Assembly: GCA_008015155.1 (NCBI GenBank)
Contig: SSFA01000037.1
Location: forward strand, 1-64,000
DNA length: 64,000 bases
DNA from: Thiothrix sp.
Lineage (GTDB): Bacteria; Pseudomonadota; Gammaproteobacteria; Thiotrichales; Thiotrichaceae
Direction of reading: 5' to 3'
How positions within the stretch are numbered: position 1 is the stretch's first letter; the number at the start of each line of letters is the position of its first letter. Below the pieces are notes generated by a model. The model was given only the letters and a program-made list of their open reading frames with translations, did not search any database and was not told where the DNA came from. This document shows, one piece after another, positions 34,812 to 44,123 of this stretch. The position numbers were made by a program, and so were the translations under genes.

Positions 34812-36581
34812 ATGGAATTAGTACTTAGAGAATATGGCCGTGTATGGTGGCGCCAACGTGTGTGGTTAGGTTTAGTACTGCTTGCGATTACTGCAGCTGT
34901 CAGTATTGAACTGTTGATTCCACTCATTTTTAAAAATATGGCGAACGCCTTCGCTCAACCAGTTAGCCCTGCAACCACCGACGTGTTGATGCAAAATCTA
35001 ATGTATTTAGCACTCGCTTTTATTATGGAGTGGTTTATTTGGCGGGCTTTAGAATTCGGGATTGTGCCACTTGAAGCAGGTGGTATGCGCCATCTTGACT
35101 CTTTCTGCTTCGAAGTCTTACTCAAACAGCCTTATCGCTTCTTTGAAAATAATTTTGCTGGTAGTTTAGTTAAACAAGCCTCACGCTTTATTCGCTCGTT
35201 TGAAAGTCTGACAGATTGGCTCGTCTTTCAACTTTATAGCAAGGTTCTTGCAACCGGGATTGCTCTCTTTTTATTCTTTCAACAAGACCCGCTCCTGGCG
35301 GCCTACTTCGTGGTGTTTATTATTTTATTCGTGGCTTGGAACCTCGGGTTTTCTTTGTGGAAATTAAAATATGATGAGCGCGTTGCCGAATGGGATTCCA
35401 AATTAGGCGGCTTATATTCAGATAATATTAGCAATATTGCAGTGCTAAAAGGCTTTGGACTTGAAGCCATTGAACAAGCGCGCGTGCGGGATGTAGCTAC
35501 TGCTTTATATAAAAGACGCCGTTTTGCTTGGATTTTGATGTTTATTTCCTTCGCTGTGCAGGCGATTCTCACTGCTAGCATTGAATTCATTTTAGTGTAC
35601 AACATGATTCAAGACTGGCAGCGCGGCCAATTTGAAGTAGGTCAATATGTCTTATTCCAGACCGTGCTCCTCGTACTGTTGCGACATTTATGGGAATTTG
35701 GTCAGAGTTTCCGGAGTTTATTTAGTGCTATTGCCGATGCCCGTGAAATGGCTACCCTAATTCAAAATCAGCAATTAGAACAAGACTTACCTAGCGCACA
35801 AGCACATCGTATTGAGCAAGGGCAAATAGAGTTTAAGCAGATTCATTTTGATTACCGGCAGACTAAACTCGATAGTACCGAAGTGAGCGGAGGCTTATTT
35901 ACAGATTTTAATCTGACTATTCGCGCTGGTGAGAAAATAGCCCTAGTCGGGCATTCTGGCTCTGGCAAAACCTCCATTACCAAACTCTTATTTCGCTTTG
36001 TTGAGCCACAGCAAGGTGAAATTCTCATTGATGGAATTCCGATACGCCAATTCAGTTTAGCCTCTTTACGCCAGCAAATTGCGCTAGTGCCACAACAGCC
36101 TGAACTCTTTCATCGCAGTATTAAAGATAATATTTTGCTGGGTAAAACTGTAGCTGCTACAGAACTAGAACATGTTGCTAGACAAGCACAAGCCCTAGGA
36201 TTTATTCAACACCTACCTGAAGGTTTTGATACCTTAGTTGGTGAGCGTGGAGTGAAACTATCGGGCGGTGAAAAACAGCGCATAGCCATTGCGCGCGCCT
36301 TGTTACAAGCAGCACCCATTGTAGTTTTGGATGAAGCCACTAGTGCTTTAGACTCCCTGACTGAGCAGCAAATTCAGACCGCTATTTTTGAGTTAATCGC
36401 AAACAAAACCGCTATTGTGATTGCCCATCGTTTATCCACTATTTTGCGTATGGATCGGATTATTGTACTGGCTAATGGCAGTATTTTAGAACAAGGTACT
36501 CATGCTGAACTGCTTGAGAAACAAGGACATTATTATCAAATGTGGCAACATCAAAGTGGAGAGTTTTTGAATTTGGATTGA
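34812..36581 (+). CDS. ABC exporter half-transporter (MsbA/lipid-flippase-like)
   Basis: A type IV ABC exporter of 589 aa: an N-terminal domain with about six transmembrane helices (residues 20-310) and a C-terminal ATPase. Walker A is GHSGSGKTS, the signature is KLSGGEKQRIAIARALL, Walker B is PIVVLDEATSALD, and the H-loop is VIAHRLST. Such proteins work as homodimers and export lipids, peptides or drugs. It is transcribed divergently from btaA across a 135-bp interval holding the btaA Pho box. Export or flipping of a phosphorus-free lipid is a guess from position. A TCATGA palindrome in that interval could serve both directions. Confidence 0.85.
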   Translation: MELVLREYGRVWWRQRVWLGLVLLAITAAVSIELLIPLIFKNMANAFAQPVSPATTDVLMQNLMYLALAFIMEWFIWRALEFGIVPLEAGGMRHLDSFCFEVLLKQPYRFFENNFAGSLVKQASRFIRSFESLTDWLVFQLYSKVLATGIALFLFFQQDPLLAAYFVVFIILFVAWNLGFSLWKLKYDERVAEWDSKLGGLYSDNISNIAVLKGFGLEAIEQARVRDVATALYKRRRFAWILMFISFAVQAILTASIEFILVYNMIQDWQRGQFEVGQYVLFQTVLLVLLRHLWEFGQSFRSLFSAIADAREMATLIQNQQLEQDLPSAQAHRIEQGQIEFKQIHFDYRQTKLDSTEVSGGLFTDFNLTIRAGEKIALVGHSGSGKTSITKLLFRFVEPQQGEILIDGIPIRQFSLASLRQQIALVPQQPELFHRSIKDNILLGKTVAATELEHVARQAQALGFIQHLPEGFDTLVGERGVKLSGGEKQRIAIARALLQAAPIVVLDEATSALDSLTEQQIQTAIFELIANKTAIVIAHRLSTILRMDRIIVLANGSILEQGTHAELLEKQGHYYQMWQHQSGEFLNLD

Positions 36582-36683
36582 GCGTCTACACCAAATAAAT
36601 AGCAGTTTGTCTTCAAAAGCTGAAAGTCGACTATTAGGGAGTTATATTTAAAGGCATCCGTTATTTGAGAAGTTCAAGTAAAT

Positions 36684-37793
36684 ATGTCTAGATCAGTAAG
36701 CTCTAAAAACAAGCCAACTATTTGTTTGAATATGATTGTTAAAAATGAACGTCATATTATTCAACGCTGCTTTGACAGCCTGAAAGAGCATATTGATTAT
36801 TGGGTCATTAGTGATACAGGTTCTACCGATGGTACCCAAGACTTTATCCGTGCCTACTTCCAAGCAGCACAAATTTCTGGCGAGCTACATGAACATACTT
36901 GGAAAAACTTCGCCCATAATCGCAATCTAGCTTTAGATGCGGCCAAAAATAAGGCTGACTACATTCTATTTATGGACGCAGATGATTATATGGTTTGGAA
37001 TGATGAACTAGGATTTCATGATCTTACAGAAGATGTTTACCTGTTAAATATGCGTCATAATACTCTTCTGTATGCCAATATCAAACTACTGCGCTCACAT
37101 ATACCTGCACAATGGCGGGGAGTTTTGCATGAGGGAATATATGTTGATGGCTATAATCCCGTTGAGTATCCAGTAGGAAATTGCTATATCACGTCAACTC
37201 GCGAAGGTGCACGTAATCAAAATCCGGATAAATATATACGTGATGCTGAAATCCTTGAGCAGGGCTTAAAAGACGAACCTAATAATAGTCGCTATCGTTT
37301 TTATCTAGCTCGTAGTTACTTAGATGCAGAGCAATATGCGCAAGCTGTTGTAAATTTTGAAAAACGCGTAAGAATGGGTGGTTGGGAAGAAGAAGTCTAT
37401 CATTCTCTATTCAGCATCGGATGCTGCTATGGCCTGCTAAACTATGATAAAGCAGAAATTATTGAGGCATATTTAAAAGCATTTCATTATCGACCTAGTC
37501 GTCTTGAAGCTATTTATGAAGCAATCTTACTCTGTTTAGAGCATGGATTTGATGAACTCGGTTACCATCTCACTCAGTTAGTACCTAAAGTTGAGCCTAC
37601 TACGGATATTCTATTTGTTACTCAAGAGATTTACAGCTGGCGCTTTTTAGATATTGCCTCTTTATGCGCGTTGAGAAGTGGTCATCGAGCTGAAGCACGT
37701 GGAATGATTGCGCACTTAATAGCCTCACCTCAAACACCCGCCGAACAATTAGAGCGCTTACATGCTAACTTACAAGCAGCAGTCGATTACTAA
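36684..37793 (+). CDS. GT2-family glycosyltransferase with C-terminal TPR-like region
   Basis: A 369-aa protein. Residues about 10-100 are a GT-A fold glycosyltransferase: TICLNMIVKNERHIIQRCFD, then SDTGSTDGTQDF and the metal-binding LFMDADD. The rest is helical and repeat-like (NNSRYRFYLARSYLDAEQYA, the first TPR unit). Proteins of this design (SunS-like or lipopolysaccharide-related) modify peptides or glycans; the acceptor is unknown. It follows the ABC exporter by 102 bp on the same strand and converges on glpR with a 4-bp overlap. Confidence 0.8.
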   Translation: MSRSVSSKNKPTICLNMIVKNERHIIQRCFDSLKEHIDYWVISDTGSTDGTQDFIRAYFQAAQISGELHEHTWKNFAHNRNLALDAAKNKADYILFMDADDYMVWNDELGFHDLTEDVYLLNMRHNTLLYANIKLLRSHIPAQWRGVLHEGIYVDGYNPVEYPVGNCYITSTREGARNQNPDKYIRDAEILEQGLKDEPNNSRYRFYLARSYLDAEQYAQAVVNFEKRVRMGGWEEEVYHSLFSIGCCYGLLNYDKAEIIEAYLKAFHYRPSRLEAIYEAILLCLEHGFDELGYHLTQLVPKVEPTTDILFVTQEIYSWRFLDIASLCALRSGHRAEARGMIAHLIASPQTPAEQLERLHANLQAAVDY

Positions 37794-38554
37794 GTTAGCC
37801 TATACACTTGAACCCCATGCTGCGCACACACTTGTGCCAGCTTAGGGTGGGCTAAACTATCTATAAACAAACCGGTTAATTGCGAAACATGACCTACACG
37901 TACCGGCGCGGTACGCTCCAATTTGCTTTTATCGGTGACTAAAAAGCGCTCGCGTGCATTACTTAAGATCGCTTGAGTCACACGTACTTCACGATAATCG
38001 AAATCTAATAAGGCACCTTCTTCATCTAAAGCCGAAGCCCCAATCACCGCATAGTCTAATTTAAACTGTTTAACGAAATCGGCAGTGGCCTCACCAATGA
38101 CACCACGGTCAGCATGGCGTACTACCCCGCCCGCAATAATCACTTCAAAACTTGAATTTTGAATCAGAATATTCGCTACATTCAAATTATTGGTAATCAC
38201 CATCAAGTTTTGATGACTAAGTAAAGCTTGTGCAACTGCCTCGGTAGTCGTGCCGATATTAATAAACAAGGAACTATTATTTGGAATCTGCGCTGCACAC
38301 AATTGCCCAATCAAGCGCTTCTCTTCCGACGCCATATTGCGGCGCTGTTCATAACCGACATTATTCACACCAGAAGGCAATAAAGCACCACCATGTACAC
38401 GTACCAATAAACCCGCTTCACAGAGTTCATTTAAGTCTTTGCGGATAGTCTGCGGGGTGACCTCGAAGGTGGCGACCAATTCATCGACTAAGACGCGTTC
38501 AGCACTGCGCGCTAGAGCCATAATTTGTTGGTGACGTAAGGACTGTTGCATCAT
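37790..38554 (-). CDS. glpR: DeoR-family repressor of glycerol genes
   Basis: A 254-aa DeoR-type regulator. The N-terminal winged HTH is RVLVDELVATFEVTPQTIRK followed by DLNELCEAGLLVRVHGGALL. The sugar-phosphate-binding domain has NNSSLFINIGTTTEAVAQAL, NNLNVANIL and GVVRHADRGVIGEATADF. It is divergent from glpD and the glp importer, as expected for the glycerol-3-phosphate-responsive repressor GlpR. No second DeoR target is nearby. Confidence 0.9.
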   Translation of the reverse strand: MMQQSLRHQQIMALARSAERVLVDELVATFEVTPQTIRKDLNELCEAGLLVRVHGGALLPSGVNNVGYEQRRNMASEEKRLIGQLCAAQIPNNSSLFINIGTTTEAVAQALLSHQNLMVITNNLNVANILIQNSSFEVIIAGGVVRHADRGVIGEATADFVKQFKLDYAVIGASALDEEGALLDFDYREVRVTQAILSNARERFLVTDKSKLERTAPVRVGHVSQLTGLFIDSLAHPKLAQVCAQHGVQVYRLT

Positions 38555-38588
38555 CCCCTCCTTTACGAGCCTGAATGCATAAAATATA

Positions 38589-38624
38589 GCGAAATAACGA
38601 AAACAAATCTTGCAAAAACGAAAA
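38589..38624. promoter_or_regulatory. Candidate GlpR operator between glpR and glpD
   Basis: Two identical AACGAAAA octamers at 38596-38603 and 38617-38624, 21 bp apart (two helical turns), with a third GCGAAA at 38589. They lie in the 130-bp divergent interval, 60-96 bp before the glpD ATG. Direct CGAAA-type repeats are plausible for DeoR-family proteins, but the assignment is by position only. Confidence 0.45.
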
Positions 38625-38684
38625 TATCTGTTGATACTTTAGAAACTAACCATCGCACTATAAAGCAACCACAGGATAGTATCG

Positions 38685-40193
38685 ATGCTAAATTCATCAT
38701 CCACTCAGATCTATGATATGGCCGTAATCGGCGGCGGTATTAATGGTTGTGGCATAGCCCGCGATGCAGTTGGGCGTGGCTTGAAGGTTCTGCTCGCAGA
38801 ACAAGGGGATTTAGCGCAAGGTACTTCGTCCGCAAGCACCAAGTTAATTCACGGCGGTCTACGCTATCTGGAATATTATGAGTTTCGCTTAGTCCGCGAA
38901 GCACTGTCAGAACGCGAAGTATTACTAAAAAATGCACCGCATATCATTTGGCCTCTGCGCTTTGTACTCCCCAACAATAAGGCGGTTCGACCCGCTTGGT
39001 TGGTGCGCTTAGGCCTATTTCTTTATGACCATATTGGTGGGCGTAAACTGTTGCCTGCTACTCAAACCTTTAAGCTGCACAATAACCCTAAGCTCGGTGA
39101 CCCGATTAAAGAGGGTTTTGAAGTCGCTTTCGAATACTCAGATTGCTGGGTAGATGATGCGCGTTTAGTCGTACTAAATGCCTTAGATGCAGCCAAGCGC
39201 GGTGCGGATATTCGTATCCAAACTCGCTGTACCCAAGCCAAACGCAGCAATGGAATTTGGCAAATCACTCTGGAAAATCAAGAAACGAAACAAAACGAAA
39301 CTATCCAAGCGCGTATCCTTGTGAATGCAACTGGCCCGTGGATTGACCATTTATTACATGAAGTCAATACCTTACCCAAAGATAAGCACAATGTGCGCTT
39401 AGTGCGCGGCAGTCATGTGATTGTCCCGAAACTCTATGAGCATGATCGAGCTTATTTTTTCCAAAACACCGATGGGCGCATCATGTTCGCGATTCCTTAT
39501 GAACAGGATTTCACCCTACTTGGCACGACGGATGCAGATCATCAAGGCAGCTTGGAGCGAGTCGAAATTACGGAACAAGAAACCCAGTATTTGTGCGATT
39601 CCGCCAGCCTGTACTTCAAAAAGCCGATTGAGCGTTCTTCAGTGGTTTGGACCTATGCAGGCGTACGCCCACTTTATGATGATGGCGCCAATCAAGCCCA
39701 AGCTGCAACTCGCGAATATGTCTTGCGTGTGGAAGACCAAGCGGGGCAAGCGCCTTTATTAAATATCTTTGGTGGCAAAATCACCACTTATCGGCGTTTA
39801 GCCGAAGATGCTTTAAGCAAATTACAGCCTTGGATGCCCACTGCTAGTGGGGAATGGACTAAAGAAGCTGCCTTGCCCGGTGGTGAGTTTGAGCTGGATG
39901 AATTAGCACTACTCACTGCGAAACTGCAAACTGACTATCCATTTATCAATCAAGCTTGGGCACAAAGCCTCATGCGCCGTTATGGCAAGCGCGCGTGGGA
40001 TTTACTAGGTGATGCTAAAAGTTTAGACGATCTAGGACAGACATTCGGTGCTACCTTAACAGAACGCGAAGCACAATTTCTGCAAGAAACCGAGTGGGCT
40101 GATAGTGCGGATGCTATTTTGTGGCGGCGCAGTAAGTTGGGTTTACACATGACGCCTGAGCAGCGTGAGGCATTCGCGGCGTGGTTTAACTAA
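38685..40193 (+). CDS. glpD: Aerobic glycerol-3-phosphate dehydrogenase
   Basis: A membrane-associated FAD enzyme (502 aa) that oxidises glycerol-3-phosphate to dihydroxyacetone phosphate and feeds electrons to quinone. The FAD motif is MAVIGGGINGCGIARDAVGR. SSASTKLIHGGLRYLEYYEF and GTTDADHQGSLERVEITEQE are family signatures, and NIFGGKITTYRRLAEDAL is near the C-terminal domain. It is the first gene of the glpDSTPQUVK run and follows the divergent glpR interval. Confidence 0.96.
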   Translation: MLNSSSTQIYDMAVIGGGINGCGIARDAVGRGLKVLLAEQGDLAQGTSSASTKLIHGGLRYLEYYEFRLVREALSEREVLLKNAPHIIWPLRFVLPNNKAVRPAWLVRLGLFLYDHIGGRKLLPATQTFKLHNNPKLGDPIKEGFEVAFEYSDCWVDDARLVVLNALDAAKRGADIRIQTRCTQAKRSNGIWQITLENQETKQNETIQARILVNATGPWIDHLLHEVNTLPKDKHNVRLVRGSHVIVPKLYEHDRAYFFQNTDGRIMFAIPYEQDFTLLGTTDADHQGSLERVEITEQETQYLCDSASLYFKKPIERSSVVWTYAGVRPLYDDGANQAQAATREYVLRVEDQAGQAPLLNIFGGKITTYRRLAEDALSKLQPWMPTASGEWTKEAALPGGEFELDELALLTAKLQTDYPFINQAWAQSLMRRYGKRAWDLLGDAKSLDDLGQTFGATLTEREAQFLQETEWADSADAILWRRSKLGLHMTPEQREAFAAWFN

Positions 40194-40226
40194 CCGCGTC
40201 ACTTAGAGGGAGGAGGAGAGCAGCCT

Positions 40227-41315
40227 ATGAGTTTAACACTGGAGCAAGTTTCCAAGGTAGTGGAGCGGGATACGCATATTTACCCGACCACCCTGCATTT
40301 GGAAGCTGGCAGTTTGAATATACTGCTAGGTCCGACCTTATCGGGTAAAACTAGCCTCATGCGCCTAATGGCTGGTTTAGATAAACCTACAACCGGACGT
40401 GTTCTTTGGCAAGGCAAAAATGTCACAGGTAAGCCTGTACAAGAACGCAATATCGCGATGGTTTACCAGCAATTCATTAACTACCCTTCCCTATCGGTCT
40501 ACGACAATATTGCTTCTCCCTTAAAAATTCGTGGCTTAAAACGTGCTGAGATTGATAAAAAAGTTCATCAAGCCGCTGATCTTCTCAAACTGACTCCGAT
40601 GCTTAAGCGCAAACCCTTGGAATTATCCGGCGGTCAACAACAACGTTGTGCTTTAGCGCGCGCCTTGGTGAAAGAAGCGGATTTGGTTTTATTAGATGAG
40701 CCACTCGCCAATCTCGATTACAAATTACGTGAAGAATTGCGCGCTGAATTACCGCGTATTTTTACTGCCTCTGGTGCAGTATTTGTGTATGCCACTACGG
40801 AACCGACCGAAGCTTTATTATTAGGCGGTAATACTGCGACTTTGTGGCAAGGGCGTATCACTCAATTTGGTGCGACCTTGGATGTGTATCGCCATCCGCA
40901 AACGCTTACCAGTGCACGCGTTTTTTCTGATCCACCGATGAATTTTCTAAGCGTCGAGAAAAGTACGACTCAATTGAAATTAGAATCAGGTGAGGTCTTA
41001 GCCGCGCAAGGGGTTTTGAGCGAATTTGCGAATGGGTCTTACACCCTCGGTTTCCGACCTGATCATTTAAGTTTGCAGCCCCATAGCCCACAAGCCTTGG
41101 CTTTTAAGGTGCAGGTTAATGTGGTGGAAATGACCGGCTCAGAGAGTTTTATCCATGTGCAATATGGCTCACAGCGTTGGGTTGCCTTAGTGCATGGCAT
41201 TCATGAACCTGCCATAGGCAGCGAGATTAATGTGTATGTTGAGCCTACACAGCTTTATGTGTTTGATAAGCAAGGCGAGTTAGCATCCGGTGCTACGCTT
41301 GCCTTGGCGGTTTAA
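40227..41315 (+). CDS. glpS: Glycerol ABC importer ATPase GlpS
   Basis: One of two ATPases of a glycerol ABC importer (362 aa) of the GlpSTPQV type described in Rhizobium. Walker A is GPTLSGKT (35-42), the signature is canonical LSGGQ (133-137), and Walker B is LVLLDE (153-158). The H-loop histidine is replaced by Thr191 in VYATTEPTEAL, where relatives have VTHDQTEAL. This suggests that its own nucleotide site cannot hydrolyse ATP well. A TOBE-type C-terminal domain follows. A GGGAGGAGGAG ribosome site precedes it. Confidence 0.88.
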   Translation: MSLTLEQVSKVVERDTHIYPTTLHLEAGSLNILLGPTLSGKTSLMRLMAGLDKPTTGRVLWQGKNVTGKPVQERNIAMVYQQFINYPSLSVYDNIASPLKIRGLKRAEIDKKVHQAADLLKLTPMLKRKPLELSGGQQQRCALARALVKEADLVLLDEPLANLDYKLREELRAELPRIFTASGAVFVYATTEPTEALLLGGNTATLWQGRITQFGATLDVYRHPQTLTSARVFSDPPMNFLSVEKSTTQLKLESGEVLAAQGVLSEFANGSYTLGFRPDHLSLQPHSPQALAFKVQVNVVEMTGSESFIHVQYGSQRWVALVHGIHEPAIGSEINVYVEPTQLYVFDKQGELASGATLALAV

Positions 41316-41324
41316 GGAGTTGTC

Positions 41325-42413
41325 ATGGCTGAGATTCACCTAAAAAAACTCGCACACAGTTACCTTGCGAATCCGCAAAAACCGGACGATTACGCTCTGA
41401 AAGAGATTGATCATGTCTGGGAAGATGGCAAAGCTTATGCCTTATTAGGCTCATCAGGCTGCGGCAAATCGACACTCCTTAATATCATTTCAGGGCTACT
41501 CACCCCCAGCCAAGGTCAAGTGCTATTTGATGGCAAAGATGTTACCCATTTGCCCACTGAACAGCGCCAAATCGCTCAAGTATTTCAGTTTCCGGTGGTC
41601 TACGACACCATGACGGTGTATGACAATCTGGCGTTTCCATTGCGGAACCGCAAACAAAGTGAAGCTGTGATTAAAGAGCGCGTGCACGAAATTGCAGCGA
41701 TGCTGGAACTCACGCCCGACCTTAAGAAAAAAGCCCAAGGTTTAACCGCTGATGCTAAGCAAAAAATCTCCTTAGGGCGGGGATTAGTGCGCCAAGACGT
41801 GGCGGCGATTTTATTTGATGAACCGCTCACGGTGATTGATCCGCACTTAAAATGGATGCTACGGATGCAGTTAAAATCCCTGCATCAGCGCTTAAATCGT
41901 ACCATGATTTATGTCACCCACGATCAAACCGAAGCTCTAACTTTTGCTGATCAAGTGGTGGTGATGTATGACGGTTATGTGGTACAAATTGGCACGCCTC
42001 AAGAGTTATTTGAGCGTCCCGCCCATACTTTTGTTGGCTATTTTATTGGTAGCCCCGGTATGAATGTCTTACCTGCTAGCCTTCAAGGCAATACCGCCAC
42101 ACTGAATGGTCATTCCTTAAAACTCGCCACCGCTTATACGCCTAAATCCGGTGAAAAAATTGAATTGGGGATTCGTCCTGAATTTACGCATTTAAGCCGC
42201 GAAGCTTCTGCGAATAGTTTACCCGTGACGATTCGGCGTATTGAAGATATTGGGCGACATAAAATAGCGCGTGCTGAATTTCAGGGGAAAGAAATTAATA
42301 TTATTGTGCCTGAAGATAAACCAGTGACGCCTGAATACAACCAACTCAGCTTTGATTTAGATAAAGTGCATATCTATGCTAATGACTGGCTAGTCAAGCA
42401 GGAGGCTGCCTAA
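41325..42413 (+). CDS. glpT: Glycerol ABC importer ATPase GlpT
   Basis: The second ATPase of the importer (362 aa), not the MFS glycerol-3-phosphate antiporter that shares the name. Walker A is GSSGCGKS (42-49), Walker B is AILFDE (161-166) and the H-loop is intact (VTHDQTEAL, His199). The signature is degenerate: LTADA (140-144) instead of LSGGQ. Together with the H-loop loss in GlpS, this places both defects in the same composite site of a GlpS-GlpT heterodimer. Its stop overlaps the glpP start (TAATG). Confidence 0.88.
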   Translation: MAEIHLKKLAHSYLANPQKPDDYALKEIDHVWEDGKAYALLGSSGCGKSTLLNIISGLLTPSQGQVLFDGKDVTHLPTEQRQIAQVFQFPVVYDTMTVYDNLAFPLRNRKQSEAVIKERVHEIAAMLELTPDLKKKAQGLTADAKQKISLGRGLVRQDVAAILFDEPLTVIDPHLKWMLRMQLKSLHQRLNRTMIYVTHDQTEALTFADQVVVMYDGYVVQIGTPQELFERPAHTFVGYFIGSPGMNVLPASLQGNTATLNGHSLKLATAYTPKSGEKIELGIRPEFTHLSREASANSLPVTIRRIEDIGRHKIARAEFQGKEINIIVPEDKPVTPEYNQLSFDLDKVHIYANDWLVKQEAA

Positions 42414-43282
42414 TGAATAAAACTTGGAATAATAAAGCGTGGTGGATGGTTTTACCCGTCGTTCTATTAGTCGCCTTCAGTGCAGTGATTCCGTTAATGA
42501 CGGTGGTGAATTATTCAGTTCAAGACACCTTCGGCAATAATCAATTTTTCTGGGCGGGTTTACAGTGGTTTGAAGAAATTGTTAACTCCGAACGCTTTCA
42601 TGCCGCTTTGGGTCGGCAATTTATTTTTAGCGCAGTGATTTTAGCGATTGAAATTCCCCTAGGCATTCTCATTGCGATGAATATGCCGAAAAAAGGCTGG
42701 GCAGTGCCGGTTTGTTTAGTCTTAATGTCGCTACCCTTATTAATTCCGTGGAATGTGGTAGGAACGATCTGGCAAATCTTCGGGCGGGTGGATATTGGTT
42801 TATTAGGTGCAGCGGCTAATAAGCTAGGCATTGATTATAACTATACCCGTGATATTGGTGATGCGTGGTTTACCGTTGTGATTATGGATGTATGGCATTG
42901 GACATCACTGGTGGCTTTATTATGTTATGCCGGATTGCAATCGATTCCTGAAGCCTATTACCAAGCAGCGCGAATTGATGGCGCGAGTGGCTGGGCGGTG
43001 TTTCGTTATATTCAATTGCCAAAAATGCGCGGTGTATTATTAATCGCAGTACTGTTGCGCTTTATGGATAGCTTCATGATCTATACCGAGCCCTTTGTAG
43101 TCACGGGCGGAGGCCCAGGGAATGCTACTACCTTCTTATCGATTGACTTAGTCAAAATGGCGATTGGGCAATTTGATTTAGGCCCAGCAGCAGCTTTCTC
43201 ACTGGTGTATTTCTTAATTATCTTATTATTAAGTTGGGTCTTTTATACCGTGATGACTAACCTTGATAAACAGGGGCGCTAA
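42413..43282 (+). CDS. glpP: Glycerol ABC importer permease GlpP
   Basis: A 289-aa inner membrane permease of the MalF/UgpA family with about six transmembrane helices (for example VVLLVAFSAVIPLMTVVNYS and the VCLVLMSLPLLIPWNV segment). The coupling loop is EAYYQAARIDGASGWAVFRY, followed by IQLPKMR. Overlapping start and stop codons tie it to glpT. Substrate assignment to glycerol comes from the glpR-glpD-glpK context and the gene order known from rhizobia. Confidence 0.9.
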   Translation: MNKTWNNKAWWMVLPVVLLVAFSAVIPLMTVVNYSVQDTFGNNQFFWAGLQWFEEIVNSERFHAALGRQFIFSAVILAIEIPLGILIAMNMPKKGWAVPVCLVLMSLPLLIPWNVVGTIWQIFGRVDIGLLGAAANKLGIDYNYTRDIGDAWFTVVIMDVWHWTSLVALLCYAGLQSIPEAYYQAARIDGASGWAVFRYIQLPKMRGVLLIAVLLRFMDSFMIYTEPFVVTGGGPGNATTFLSIDLVKMAIGQFDLGPAAAFSLVYFLIILLLSWVFYTVMTNLDKQGR

Positions 43283-43283
43283 G

Positions 43284-44114
43284 ATGAGCACCACGCAAAT
43301 CACTAAAGGCTCACGTATTACCCGTCAAGGGATAGTGATGACCCTGTATTTAATCTTCTTATTATTGCCGATTTATTGGTTGCTCAATATGAGTCTAAAA
43401 ACCAATGAAGAGATTCTATCGACCTTTAGTTTGTGGCCGCATGATTTAACCTTTCAAAATTATATGACTATCTTTACCGACCCTAGTTGGTATTCGGGTT
43501 ATATTAATTCGATTACTTATGTCCTAATCAATACTGTCATTTCGATTACAGTCGCTTTACCTGCTGCTTATGCGTTTTCGCGCTATCGGTTTTTGGGGGA
43601 TAAGCATTTATTCTTTTGGCTACTCACTAATCGCATGGCCCCACCTGCGGTATTTGCTCTGCCCTTTTTCCAGTTATATAGCTCAGTCGGTTTATTCGAT
43701 ACCCATATTGGTGTGGCGTTAGCACATTGTTTATTTAATGTGCCGTTAGCGGTATGGATTTTGGAAGGGTTTATGTCGGGTGTGCCGAAAGAGATTGATG
43801 AAACGGCTTATATTGATGGTTATAGTTTTGGGCGGTTTTTCACGCGCATCTTTATGCCTTTAATTGCTTCAGGGATTGGTGTGACCGCGTTTTTCTGCTT
43901 TATGTTTTCCTGGGTGGAATTATTGCTAGCGCGCACTTTAACCTCGGTTGCTGCCAAACCGATTGCAGCTACGATGACGCGCACGGTGTCCGCTTCCGGT
44001 ATGGATTGGGGGGTGCTAGCGGCGGCGGGGATTTTAACGATTATCCCGGGCGCATTAGTCATTTGGTTCGTGCGTAATTATATCGCCAAGGGTTTTGCCC
44101 TCGGTCGGGTTTAA
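43284..44114 (+). CDS. glpQ: Glycerol ABC importer permease GlpQ
   Basis: A 276-aa permease of the MalG/UgpE family, partner of GlpP. About six transmembrane helices; the coupling loop is EIDETAYIDGYSFGRFFTRI followed by FMPLI. I start it at ATG 43284, which directly follows the glpP stop and has AGGGG at 7 bp; an in-frame start at 43263 inside glpP is less likely. The name is that of the Rhizobium transporter and is not the glycerophosphodiesterase GlpQ. Confidence 0.9.
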   Translation: MSTTQITKGSRITRQGIVMTLYLIFLLLPIYWLLNMSLKTNEEILSTFSLWPHDLTFQNYMTIFTDPSWYSGYINSITYVLINTVISITVALPAAYAFSRYRFLGDKHLFFWLLTNRMAPPAVFALPFFQLYSSVGLFDTHIGVALAHCLFNVPLAVWILEGFMSGVPKEIDETAYIDGYSFGRFFTRIFMPLIASGIGVTAFFCFMFSWVELLLARTLTSVAAKPIAATMTRTVSASGMDWGVLAAAGILTIIPGALVIWFVRNYIAKGFALGRV

Positions 44115-44123
44115 GGAGGTCGT

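Noticed and set aside
34812..34830. A separate Pho box for the ABC exporter on the plus strand
   Set aside because: Only one TCAT unit is found in plus orientation in the 135-bp interval; the repeat series points to btaA.
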